Shown: piece by piece, positions 54,048 through 64,000 of the stretch
Position numbering within the stretch: the first letter of the stretch is position 1
Layout: the number at the start of each line of letters is the position of its first letter
Origin: Malus domestica
Taxonomy: Eukaryota > Streptophyta > Magnoliopsida > Rosales > Rosaceae
Direction of reading: 5' to 3'
Length of the DNA: 64,000 nucleotides
NCBI RefSeq assembly: GCF_042453785.1
Contig: NC_091670.1
Span: 3,488,501-3,552,500 of the forward strand
Program-made: the position numbers and the translations under genes
Notes under the pieces: model-generated
What the model saw: the letters and a program-made list of their open reading frames with translations, nothing else
Database searches by the model: none
Told to the model about the DNA's origin: nothing

Positions 54048-55147
54048 GATTCTTGCTGTGTCTTGTGCTGTTGTACAGATATGTTTTAATTTTTTTATAT
54101 TATCATATTAATTTAATTTAGCCCTTCATTCATTTGATTCATGGCTTCACTGTGTGCGTTTGATTGATAAATTGTTTACAAGCCAATGTAGGGTTCTCAC
54201 AGCTTGTGGTAGTGTAGTACAATAAATCAAATTTCGTTTCAGTTAGTAAAACTGACAAAGCGAGAATATAACCGTGCCGAACCAACTCAATTATTTATAT
54301 CTATCTTTTCACCATTTGCTTCAGTTTGCATTGTATGATTGTATCCATGTTCGTTGACCTGAGAAATATAAGTACCTGGTTCCGCATAAGATATACTGAA
54401 GTCAAATGATGGTAGTTTTGTCATTTTGATGCTGTACCCGATCTTGGTTTGCAAGCACACTCTTATCTTAGGGACATGGGGTAGGGCCAAGTTTCGGCTT
54501 ACTTTGTTATTAGGTGACACTTATTTTTACATCTCGACGACTACCAGATTCCTTAAGATGGCATGCCAATTATTACCTTATATGTATGTAAGTTTGTATG
54601 TATGTACTTCATCTGTGTGGTTCTTGAGACCTTTCTTGATTCTATTTCTTGAGCCTTTTGTATATTCGTCACAAAAACTATAAAATAAAACCTATTTACG
54701 AATTTGAAAAATCCTGTACGAGATTGAAAAAAAAATGTCATTAGATACAAAGAAATACAAACTTATTTTGCTTGTTTTTGAACTCTGCTTTGATCTGAGA
54801 TGGTTCATTACATTATTTTGGATCCAATGGTTTAAACAGGAGTCCAACAATTCTGCAGAATCTTGAGATAGTTTATTTAGCAGTCCTGGTTGCCATAGAA
54901 TTTCAGCATTTTGGGTATCTTGCTTAGGCAGGTTGATCAATTGGATTTTATGTTTGCTGGATTATGAAAGTTCTAAATCCTGTATGATTTGCACTGGTAG
55001 TCTTACTTAACCGAAATAGAAGGGGGCAAAAGAGTTATACATACGAGTTCTAGTAAAACCATATCTTTGTACTCCAATATATATAGACCGGTAGATATTC
55101 AGTAACAACACACTTAGCTACTTAATACAAATATTCTACTAATCCCG
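54048..55147. other. Intergenic between glucosyltransferase fragment and citrate-binding gene
   Basis: Low-complexity AT-rich sequence with several small ORFs on both strands (for example 54426-54683, 54692-54940). None has recognisable domains. The part nearest 55147 is the 3' flank of the minus-strand gene. Confidence 0.35.
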
Positions 55148-55885
55148 TCATTTTTTGTAAAGTTTGATCTCTTTCCACCTTGATTCCATGAAGTTACTCG
55201 AATTCTCTGGTGCAGCATATACTCCACATTTGAAATACAGATCCCCTGGTCCTTGATCTTTCACCACAAACTTCTTGACAGCATCAATGAAAACTATAAT
55301 CTTCCCTTTGTCAACGTTGTGGATTATGTTTACGCGGAACCACTTGTCGTAAAGATCAGTAGCTACGACGTTGTATTTGTAGTATTTGATATCTCCGTCA
55401 TACATCCTTAGCTGTAGAGATGTCGCTCCCTCAGCTGCACCGTGGATCTGCACTATTGTAACCCCAGAAGTACCACTTGGCACATATGTATAGCCTTCAA
55501 ATTGCCAAATTCCAGAAGAATAGTCATGCCCCTAAAACAAAACCCCCAAGTTCAACAAGTAGTTAGAATTTTAGTGATGTAGGTAGCACTGTGAAAATAT
55601 GGTAGATAGAGGGAAAGATATTTATACCGAAATGCGCAGCTCTGACCGCGGCCTAGTTGTGCTGTCCGCTTTGAAGGGCTTGTCATGGTTGTATATCCAA
55701 AAACTTCGAACTCCATCCTTGTAACTGTAACGATCATCGAGGGGTTCATTATATGGTTTTTGTAACACAAAGTTGTCTTCTGTCAATGGTACAGGGGTGA
55801 ATCCATCAGTAGGATCAGCGGCACAAAGATGGTGGTATTTCAGGATCAACAAGAACAAGCAAAAGAACTTGTAGAAGGAATTCAT
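55148..55885 (-). CDS. Citrate-binding-like protein (alginate lyase 2 family), two exons
   Basis: Exon 1 is 55885-55628 and exon 2 is 55531-55148, with a GT..AG intron of 96 bases (donor after RPRSELRIS, acceptor before GHDYSSGIWQFEG). The spliced product is 213 residues, the usual size for this family. The N-terminus MNSFYKFFCLFLLIL to LCAA is a signal peptide. The mature part has YKDGVRSFWIYNHDKPF, RPRSELRI, VQIHGAA, VFIDAVKKFVVKDQGPGDLY and ends in SRWKEIKLYKK. These form the jelly-roll of the alginate-lyase-2 (PL7-like) fold. Rubber-tree citrate-binding protein, described from vacuolar fractions, is the named relative. Plant members are usually not shown to cleave alginate. An upstream ATG at 55909 is possible but would bury the signal peptide. 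A TATA box lies 75 bases upstream. It appears functional. Confidence 0.85.
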
Positions 55886-55958
55886 TTTCCTGCAGTCTAT
55901 AAACAACATGGGATCTATGGGAGTTTATGCTGTGAGAACTGGATACTCACTTAAGCAT

Positions 55959-55966
55959 ATTTATAG
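55959..55966 (-). promoter_or_regulatory. TATA box of the citrate-binding-like gene
   Basis: The minus strand reads CTATAAAT about 75 bases upstream of the chosen ATG (55885), giving a 5' UTR of roughly 45 bases. Confidence 0.6.
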
Positions 55967-55989
55967 CAACAGCTAACAACATGATAATT

Positions 55990-57210
55990 TCCTTTCATTC
56001 TTTGATTACTTTTCTTTTGTTGTTATTGCTTATTACAAAGTTCAGCAGTTGGAGTTGTACGCATGTCTTTTTTTCTGGTCAATCAAAGTGGTACTTGGAC
56101 CAAGATTGCGGATTACCCGTGTTGCCCAACGTAGCATATCCGTCTCCTTTCACTCAAGTTAGAATTCCCGTCCCCATAAATTATAGTAATATAGGACATT
56201 ATAATATTGGTTGTATCCACTACAAAACTAATATTTGGACCAACAGTCTCTACACTCTTATAAAAAAAATATGGTTACTGCCAAGGTTAAGCACAGTATA
56301 ATGAATTATATAATCCCAACCTTAACGTTTGGTTTGCTTCTAGTATTCTAAAGAATGATGATAGTTAATTGTATATTGAAGTATAATTATTTATTTGGGA
56401 TAATATGATATAGGTCAAATTTATCAGATGAATATTACCTTGTCGGATAAATAAAATCCAGAACTAGCAGCATTCACCATTTCCTCCCTCTTAATGTTCT
56501 TGACCCTTTTGTAATTTGATGGACGGCACAAACTAAGGCACTGGTCAAGGACCCCAAAAGGATGCTGGTCGCGCCAACACAGATCAGCCATCCCTCTGTT
56601 TTTGTTTCACTTTTCTTCGTTTATTTCGTTAAGCATATTTTCCAGCCACTGAAATAAAACAGTTGTTTTCCCACCCAAATTTGGCATATTATTATGTTTT
56701 TGTGTTTTCTTTATACAAATTTGGGCTTAAAACCTCCACGCTTGTTATTTGTTAAACCACAATTGATGCACGTACATTTAGTGTCCAACAAACAAGGGAT
56801 TTTATACTCCAAATAGTTTTGTCATTAATTAATTTATTCCACGCTTGATCATCCTTGTTATGCTCAGGGACATATCAATAGAGTCCTAACATTATCCCAC
56901 TTGAATTATCATTGATCATATCCTTCATCAACATATTGAATCAAATTAATCCCTTAGTGATCACTTTTGGACAACATAACCATTAATCCCTTTGCATATC
57001 TGCCATAAACTATTTCAAAGAAATAAACCTTAGAAAATCTTGTACATCAATACAAGCACCCTAAGACCACATTTCCCAAAATAACTTATGCGTGATGCAA
57101 ATACCGAAAAAAATTTAAAGTTTGTTTCCAAGCTCCCACTGATCAGAGCAGTCCACCATTGTCAAGCTTTTGTTTAGTCTGAATCTTTCATCAGTCCACA
57201 ACATTTCAAT
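55990..57210. other. Upstream intergenic region
   Basis: No credible gene. The 106-codon ORF at 55981-56301 starts with a hydrophobic stretch but has no domain and no homologue I recognise. Confidence 0.35.
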
Positions 57211-57380
57211 TAGGGGTGAGCAAACGGGTATAGAAACCGCGGGTCGGGACGGGTAATGTAGGTTTGGGGCGGGTACGGGCCGATTCTAAATGTTTTAGAA
57301 AATAAACGGGGTGGGCCGGTTCCTAAACCCTAGAAAAACGGTACTCCGGACCGAGCCGTTTCTAATTATAATCAACGGTC
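57211..57380 (+). mobile_element. One end of a hAT-like element
   Basis: Starts TAGGGGTGAGCAAACGGG, followed by cgggtcgggacgggt-type subterminal repeats, as in the hAT elements at 33360 and 40645. No matching right TIR is found before the RTE tail at 57562, so the element is truncated or decayed. Confidence 0.5.
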
Positions 57381-57561
57381 GAGATTGAATGATAACTTAT
57401 CATTCAATCTGAACAGTTAGTTTATACCCTAGTCTCACACTTTCACCACTGTTTCACTCACAGACTCTCTGACTCACTCACTCACTCACTCCCACCTCTC
57501 ATTTACCATCCATCACTCGACTCAGGTATGATTTGGAATTGAGGTGATTTAAAAAAAGGCT

Positions 57562-58182
57562 ACAACAACAACAATAACAACAACAAAGCCTTTTCCCACT
57601 AAGTGGGGTCGGCTATATGAATCCTAGAACGCTATTGCGCTCGGTTTTGTGTCATGTCCTCCGTTAGATTCGAGTACTCTAAGTCTTTTCTTAGGGTCTC
57701 TTCCAAAGTTTTCCTAGGTCTTCCTCTACCCCTTCGACCCTGAACCTCTGTCCCGTAGTCACATCTTCGAACCGGAGCGTCAGTAGGCCTTCTTTGCACA
57801 TGTCCAAACCACCGTAACCGATTTTCTCTCATCTTTCCTTCAATTTCGGCTACTCCTACTTTACCTCGGATATCCTTACTCCCAATCTTATCCTTTCTCG
57901 TGTGCCCACACATCCCACGAAGCATCCTCATCTCCGCTACACCCATTTTGTGTACTTGTTGATGCTTCACCGCCCAACATTCTGTGTCATACAACATCGC
58001 TGGCCTTATTGCCGTCCTATAAAATTTTCCTTTGAGCTTCAGTGGCCTACAACGGTCACACAACACGCCGGATGCACTCTTACACTTCATCCATCCAGCT
58101 TGTATTCTATGGTTGAGATCTCCATCTAATTCTCCGTTCTCTTGCAAGATAGATCCTAGGTAGCGAAAACGGTCGCTTTTTG
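57562..58182 (-). pseudogene. RTE 3' end in unit 2
   Basis: An ORF opens inside X at 58273 (MNHVHLVFAFLSLSIYILIH) and crosses the X-RTE junction in frame (NLAKITKSDRFRYLGSILQE). It continues to a TAG at 57632 where the other copies have Trp (RAQW). Unit 1 has the same in-frame junction but more breaks downstream. The tail is (TTG)n. Confidence 0.8.
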
Positions 58183-59668
58183 TGATCTTCGCTAGATTGC
58201 TCCGGTCATTAGTGTGGATAAGTATATAAATGGATAGAGAGAGGAAAGCAAACACAAGATGTACGTGGTTCACCCAGATTGGCTACGTCCACGAAATAGA
58301 GGAGTTCTCATTAATTGTGAAGGGTTTACACAAGTACATAGGTTCAAGCTCTCCTTTAGTGAGTACAAGTGAATGATTTAGTACAAATGACATTAGGAAA
58401 TATTATGGGAGAATGATCTCGTAATCACGAAACTTCTAAGTACCGGAGTGTGGTATTGTCTTGACTTGCCTTATCTGTCTCATAGGTAGATGTGGCATCT
58501 TCTCTGGAAGTACTCTTCCTCCATCCAGGGGTGGTATCTTTAACTGGTGGAGATGCACAAGGTAATGTATCAATTTCACTTGAAGCTTACTTGTAGTTTC
58601 AGACTTGGTCAAGCGCGATACAAACCATGTAGTAGGAGTCCCCCAAGTCGCCGAGCTAGGGGATCTGCTGAAAGAGGTGACAGACAAGGTAAGCAATCAG
58701 AGCTCCAAGCAATCAGTCCCAGATCAGAACTTTGATTTCGAGTTCCGGCTGATTATTCACATTCTCTCTGTCTTGCAAGCAGCATGAAGGATAAAGAGAA
58801 GAAAAATGAGAAGAGATAATATGGGATACTTTTGCTTTTGAAGAAGTAACTTTCCACAGGCTTATTCTTGAACTGGGCTGGAGGGTTTTCTGGTTTCCTT
58901 CAGATTATAAGGCCGATTGAAGAATTTGACGGTCAAAACAAGTCCATCAAATCTAGAGTACGTTCGACCCTGCTGATATGGGATACTTTTTCTTTTGACA
59001 GAGTAGTGGATGTATCGGCACGTGTGCTGTTACGCTTATCTCCACATGCATCCTTGTATCCTTCTCACTTGCCCTATCTGTTCCTCAGGCAGATGCGGTA
59101 TCTTCCCTGGAAGCATAAGATGTTGAAGATGAGTACTCGAGAGCAATGTCAGGTAAGTAATCAGGTAAGGGGTTCCAGGCAGTCAGTTCCTGACTAGAAG
59201 CTTGATTTCAAGTGTTGACTGATTGCTCTCTTTCTCCTTATCTTGCAGGTAAGAACAAGGCCAAAGGAAAAAGCAGGGAAAAAGCATGATATGGAATACT
59301 CTTGCTTTTAACCCTAATGATATGAGATATTCTTGCTCTAGTATAGCTTGTTTGCAGAGGTATTGTCGGGGGGAAAGAAAGCTGAATATTTCGAAAGGCT
59401 TCGTTGGGAGTGCCCTCTCAGATATGAGGAAGAGTTGAGCATTTTTGCAGGTCTGCCTGTCCGTTGGGGATGGAGGTCGACATATATAGGAGTCTCCCTA
59501 ACAACAAGTAGTAATGCTATTCCTTTACCCTGCTTGGTCATAGCACGGTAGTGGGAGCTGCCAGCTTCACATGTTTTAACTCTGTCAGAGCACTTTGAAA
59601 AAGTAGTTTGGTATCTGGAAAGCTGATGTTGCGTGTGAAGATTACAGACAAGCTTTATCCAAGGAGAT

Positions 59669-59915
59669 CCGGCTCTTGAAGTTGGGAAAATGGTGCCTCT
59701 TCGGTTTTCGAACAAGCAATCCTGTCGGGGATCTGGCTCTCGAGATTCGGATAACGATGCCTCTTCGATTTTTGAGAAAGCAATCCTGCTGGGGCTCTGG
59801 CTCTCGAGATTCAGAGAGCGGTGTCTCTTCGATTTTTGAGAAAGTAATCATGTTGGGAGTCTGGCTCTCGAGATTCGGAGGGCGGTGCCTCTTCGATTTT
59901 GGAGCAAGCAACCTT
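59669..59915. repeat. 64-base tandem array in X, copy 2
   Basis: Four units with starts at 59669, 59733, 59797 and 59861, an exact 64-base step. The unit core is ctggctctcgagattcgg then gcctcttcgatttttgag. Confidence 0.9.
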
Positions 59916-60363
59916 GTTGGGAGTGTTTTCTTGAATGTGAGTAAAGGTTGGGCATGTTTGCTAGTCTACCTTGCCACGAAGCACAGAGGTTGACACACAG
60001 GGACTTTCCAATTATCCAGCAGTGGTACTGTTCCTTTACCCTTGTGGGTAATAATATGGTAGCTAGACCTTCAAAATTTATGTGTCTAAACTTTGTTAGT
60101 GCTGTTTCTTTGCTACTCTTTTACCCTTCTTGGTCAGAGCGATGTAGTGGGAGCTGCAAGCTTCACATGTCTCAACTTTGTCAGAGAACTTTGGCAAAGT
60201 TATCTTTGGTACCCATGAGCTAATGTTGCGTGTAGGAAGTGGGTGATTGAACAGTAAGATTCATGTGCTTTCTACTTCACCAGAAATCTTCGACAGAATG
60301 CCCATAATTTTCGCAAAGCTGAGTGTGCGTGTGACAGGTGCTGACAAGGCTGGAAAAGTAGAT

Positions 60364-60600
60364 GCCTCTTTGATTTCTGAGATCCGCCCTCGTGGTCTCT
60401 GAGCAGCCCAGCTTTTGAGAAAACAAGCGCCTCTTCGATTTCTGAGATCAGCCTTCGTGGTCTTTGAGCAGCCCAGCTTTTGAGAAAGCAAACGCCTCTT
60501 CGATTTCTGAGATCGACCCTCGTGGTCTCTGAGCAGCCCAACTTTTGAGAAAGCAAACGCCTCTTCGATTTCTGAGCAGGCGCCTCTTCGATTTTTGAAG
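60364..60600. repeat. 65-base tandem array in X, copy 2
   Basis: Units start at 60364, 60429, 60494 and 60559, an exact 65-base step, with core gcctcttcgatttctgagat. It shares CCTCTTCGATTT and TGAG with the 64-base array 0.5 kb upstream. Confidence 0.9.
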
Positions 60601-60737
60601 CTCCGTCGAGTGCAGATTTTTATAGAGGCTGGCATTAAGTTCCAAAGCACACTTGAATCTCCACCAGTAGAAGCTCCATTCTTGCACTTCTAAGATCTTG
60701 ATTTGTCCGACCTCTTCTCTCTTCAACACCTTTGAAA

Positions 60738-61412
60738 ATGTCTGGCCCCTCCGACCGTCGTTTTGACTTGAACCTTGTTGAAGAGGCAGCCACGCCTTCT
60801 CCAGACAACATATGACGCCCATCCTTCGTCTCCCCTACTGGTCCTCTTACCGTTGGGGATTCCGTGATGAAGAATGATATGACCGCTGCGGTGGTGGCCA
60901 TGAACCTTCTCACTCCTAAAGATAACAGACAACTTTCCAAATGGTCTGATGAGTTAGCTGTTAAGGATTCTCTGGCTCTCAGTGTTCAGTGTGCAGGTTC
61001 TGTGTCTAATATGGCCCAACGCCTATTTGCTCGAACCCGCCAAGTTGAATCATTGGCGGCTGAAGTGATGAGTCTTAAACAGGAGATTAGAGGGCTCAAG
61101 CATGAAAATAAACAGTTGCACCGGCTCGCACATGACTATGCTACAAACATGAAGAAGAGGCTTGACCAGATGAAGGAATCTGATGGTCAGGTTTTACTTG
61201 ATCATCAGAGATTTGTGATCTTGTTCCAAAGGCATTTATTGCCTTTGTCTTCTGGGGCTGTATCGCTTAATGAAGCTCCAAATGATCAACCTCTGATGCC
61301 TCCTCCTTCTAGTGTTTTGTCCAGTACTGAGGCTCCGAATGATCCCCCTCCGGTGCCTTCTCTTTCTGGGGCTCTACCGACTGCTGAGACTTCTCCTAAG
61401 CAACCTTTGTGA
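60738..61412 (+). pseudogene. Coiled-coil protein of segment X, copy 2
   Basis: Same length and order as copy 1 (50809-51483), but codon 26 (60813-60815) is TGA where copy 1 has TGG (Trp). The rest of the frame is open from 60864. The C-terminal EAPNDQP/EAPNDPP Pro-rich repeats and the coiled coil are conserved. Reinitiation at the ATG in VMKNDMT would give 182 residues. Confidence 0.55.
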
Positions 61413-61673
61413 AGGCTCCCTGTTGTTTGTTTATTTTGACTCATGTATATGTACATATTTGTAACTTATCGGGGATATCGATAAATAAGCTTTGCTTCAT
61501 TTCAACGTATTGTGTTAAATACACCAAAGCCTTATTCTCTAAGTTCTTTGAATTTTTCTTTTGTTGAAGCTTGTATGTTGAAGCTTTGTGAGTGGAGCAT
61601 GTAGGTTGAGGTAGTGTTCCCTTAATTTCCCGAGTGAGGAAAACTTCTCGGTTGGAGACTTGGAAAATCCAAG

Positions 61674-64000
61674 TCACTGAGTGGGATCGGCTATATGAAT
61701 CTTAGAACGCCATTGTGCTCGGTCCTGTGTCATGTCCTCCGTTAGGTCCAAGTACTCTAAGTCTTTTCTTAGAGTCTCTTCCAAAGTTTTCCTAGGTCTT
61801 CCTCTACCCCTTCGGCCCTGAACCTCTGTTCCATAGTCGCATCTTCTAATCGGAGCGTCAGTAGGCCTTCTTTGCACATGTCCAAACCACCGTAACCGAT
61901 TTTCTCTCATTTTTCCTTCAATTTCGGCTACTCCTACTTTACCCCGGATATCCTCATTCCTAATCTTATCCTTTCTCGTGTGCCCACACATCCAATGAAG
62001 CATCCTCATCTCCGCTACACCCATTTTGTGTACGTGTTGATGTTTCACCGCCCAACATTCTGTGCCATACAGCATCGCCGAACTTATTGTCGTCCTATAA
62101 AATTTTCCCTTGAGCTTTAGTGGCATACGGCGGTCACACAACACGCCGGATGCACTCTTCCACTTCATCCATCCAGCTTGTATTCTATGGTTGAGATCTC
62201 CATCTAATTCTCCGTTCTTTTGCAAGATAGATCCTAGGTAACGAAAACGGTCGCTCTTTGGTATTTCTTGATCTCCAATCCTCACCCCTAACTCGTTTTG
62301 GCCTCCATTTTCACTGAACTTGCACTCCATATATTCTGTCTTTGATCAACTTAGGCGAAGACCTTTAGATTCTAACACTTCTCTCCAAAGGTTAAGCTTT
62401 GCATTTACCCCTTCCTGAGTTTCATCTATCAACACTATATCGTCTGCGAAAAGCATACACCAAGGAATATCATCTTGAATATGTCCTGTTAACTCATCCA
62501 TTACCAACGCAAAAAGGTAAGGACTTAAGGATGAGCCTTGATGTAATCCTACAGTTATGGGAAAGCTTTCGGTTTGTCCTTCATGAGTTCTTACGGCAGT
62601 CTTTGCTCCTTCATACATATCCTTTATAGCTTGGATATATGCTACTCGTGCTCCTTTCTTCTCTAAAATCCTCCAAAGAATGTCTCTTGGGACCCTATCA
62701 TACGCTTTTTCCAAATCTATAAAGACCATGTGTAAATCCTTTTTCCCATCTCTATATCTTTCCATCAATCTTCGTAAGAGATAGATTGCCTCCATGGTTG
62801 AGCGCCCTGGCATGAACCCGAATTGGTTGTCCGAAACCCGTGTCTCTTGCCTCAATCTATGCTCAATGACTCTCTCCCAGAGCTTCATTGTATGACTCAT
62901 TAGCTTAATACCCCTATAGTTCATGCAATTTTGTACGTCGCCCTTATTCTTGTAGATAGGCACCAAAGTGCTCGTTCGCCACTCATTTGGCATCTTCTTC
63001 GTTTTCAAAATCCTATTGAAAAGGTCAGTGAGCCATGTTATACCTGTCTCTCCCAAAACTTTCCACACTTCGATTGGTATATCATCTGGGCCTACTGCTT
63101 TTCTATGCTTCATCTTCTTCAAAGCTACAACCACTTCTTCCTTCCGGATTCGACGATAAAAAGAGTAGTTTCTACACTCTTCTGAGTTACTCAACTCCCC
63201 TAAAGAAGCACTCTTTTCATGTCCTTCATTGAAAAGATTATGAAAATAACCTCTCCATCTGTCTTTAACCGCGTTCTCTGTAGCAAAAACCTTTCCATCC
63301 TCATCCTTGATGCACCTCACTTGGTTTAGGTTCCTTGTCTTCTTTTCCCTTGCTCTAGCTAGTTTATAGATATCCAACTCTCCTTCTTTGGTATCTAGTC
63401 GCTTATACATATCGTCATAAGCCGCTAACTTAGCTTCTCTCACAGCTTTCTTCGCCTCTTGCTTTGCTTTTCTATACCTTTCACCATTTTCATCAGTCCT
63501 ATCCTTGTATAAGGCTTTACAACATTCCTTCTTAGCCTTCACCTTCGTTTGTACCTCCTCATTCCACCACCAAGATTCCTTTTGGTGTGGGGCAAAGCCC
63601 TTGGACTCTCCTAATACCTCTTTTGCTACTTTTCGGATACAACTAGCCATGGAATCCCACATTTGGCTAGCTTCCCCCTCTTTATCCCACACACACTGGG
63701 TGATTAATTTCTCTTTGAAAGTGGCTTGTTTTTCTTCTTTTAGATTCCACCATCTAGTCCTTGGGCACTTCCAAGTCTTGTTCTTTTTTCTCACTCTTTT
63801 GATATGTACATCTATCACCAACAAGCGATGTTGATTAGCCACGCTCTCTCGTGGTATAACTTTGCAATCCTTACAAGTTATACGATCCCCTTTCCTCATT
63901 AGAAGAAAATCTATTTGTGTTTTTGACGACCCACTTTTGTAGGTGATCACATGTTCTTCTCTCTTCTTAAAGAAGGTGTTGGCTAAGAAGAGATCATATG
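61674..64000 (-). pseudogene. RTE-clade endonuclease/reverse transcriptase ORF, partial
   Basis: The frame is open from the window edge to 62346 and resumes to the stop at 61674. The upstream end carries the tail of the AP-endonuclease domain ([19 protein letters not shown] near 63945). RT motifs are [19 protein letters not shown] (about 62720), [17 protein letters not shown] (about 62540) and the catalytic FADD in [14 protein letters not shown] (about 62450). The C-terminal region has SDRFRYLGSILQKNGELDG, HMMCGHTRKDK-like Cys/His residues and RLRWFGHVQRRP. Only one defect is seen in 2.3 kb: a TGA at about 62346-62348 (RLS*SKTEYME) where Arg (CGA) is expected. It is otherwise near-intact and therefore young. 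It encodes the enzyme type that copies such elements by target-primed reverse transcription. The rest of the endonuclease lies beyond the window. Confidence 0.85.

Larger units (their letters stand above)
58183..61673. other. Segment X, copy 2
   Basis: 3.49 kb, colinear with copy 1 (48301-51744). It has the same left sequence tgatcttcgct(t/a)gattgctc and the same right end gttggagacttggaaaatcc. Differences are scattered substitutions and small indels in the tandem arrays. Confidence 0.7.
57562..64000 (-). mobile_element. Composite RTE retroelement unit 2, running off the window
   Basis: Same order as unit 1: a long RTE ORF (64000-61674), X (61673-58183), a second RTE 3' end (58182-57590) and a (TTG)n tail with one interruption (57562-57587). 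Both internal junctions match unit 1. Its RTE part is at least 1.7 kb longer than in unit 1, so the two units were truncated at different points and are not a simple copy of one locus. The 5' end and right TSD are outside the window. Confidence 0.82.

Noticed and set aside
55981..56301. 106-residue plus-strand ORF with hydrophobic start
   Set aside because: It looks like a signal peptide by chance; no domain follows and it sits in the promoter region of the divergent gene.
59669..60600. Tandem arrays in X as CRISPR-like arrays
   Set aside because: The units are head-to-tail copies of the whole 64-65 bases with no unique spacers, and this is a plant nuclear sequence.

Overview
This is nuclear plant DNA: AT-rich, almost filled by plant retroelement and DNA-transposon families, with only a few host genes. 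Host-type sequences are an amaranthin-like lectin gene, a citrate-binding/alginate-lyase-2 family gene and a second, broken copy of it, and the last exon of a sterol glucosyltransferase. Together with a Cassandra-type LTR containing a 5S-rRNA-like core and my recollection of similar repeats, they suggest a woody rosid, most likely apple or pear (Maleae). The species is an inference. I saw no rRNA, tRNA, CRISPR or prokaryotic signal.

Layout. 1-16.5 kb: one intact lectin gene (minus strand) and three truncated copies of its 5' end plus promoter, embedded in a diverged dispersed repeat. This background is interrupted by a 1.46 kb solo LTR, an Athila-type gag-protease element without polymerase (6.69-12.94 kb), a Cassandra solo LTR and a 740 bp MITE. 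16.5-26 kb: long LTRs of a TGACACGCC family, an old RTE fragment, a 457 bp inverted duplication of a gene fragment (20.96-21.99 kb), and smaller elements nested in the second long LTR. 26.2-31.6 kb: a degenerate but nearly full-length hAT transposon. 32.3-34.2 kb: a citrate-binding pseudogene with a small hAT element in exon 1.

34.2-47.4 kb: a nested stack in which target-site duplications (TSDs) give the order. A Copia element (TSD AGAAT) sits in a LINE fragment. A TGACACGCC solo LTR (TSD GTTTG) splits the Copia gag zinc knuckle. That LTR holds a 4.28 kb non-autonomous LTR element and a 1.5 kb hAT element. The 4.28 kb element carries a chimera of two host gene fragments, a RAD52-like organellar DNA-binding protein followed by a DUF569/fascin-like domain, plus several tandem arrays.

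47.7-52.4 kb and 57.6-64 kb: two copies of a composite non-LTR retroelement. In minus-strand order each is RTE sequence, a 3.45 kb foreign segment (X) with a coiled-coil ORF, a second copy of the RTE 3' end, and a (TTG)n tail. An 18 bp perfect TSD flanks the whole first unit, so it integrated as one piece. This is the most unusual structure in the window. Between the two units lie an LTR remnant, the glucosyltransferase exon and the intact two-exon citrate-binding-like gene.

Only the lectin gene, the citrate-binding-like gene and the coiled-coil ORF of the first composite unit look intact. All reverse transcriptase, gag and transposase genes carry stops or frameshifts; many of the stops fit C-to-T changes.
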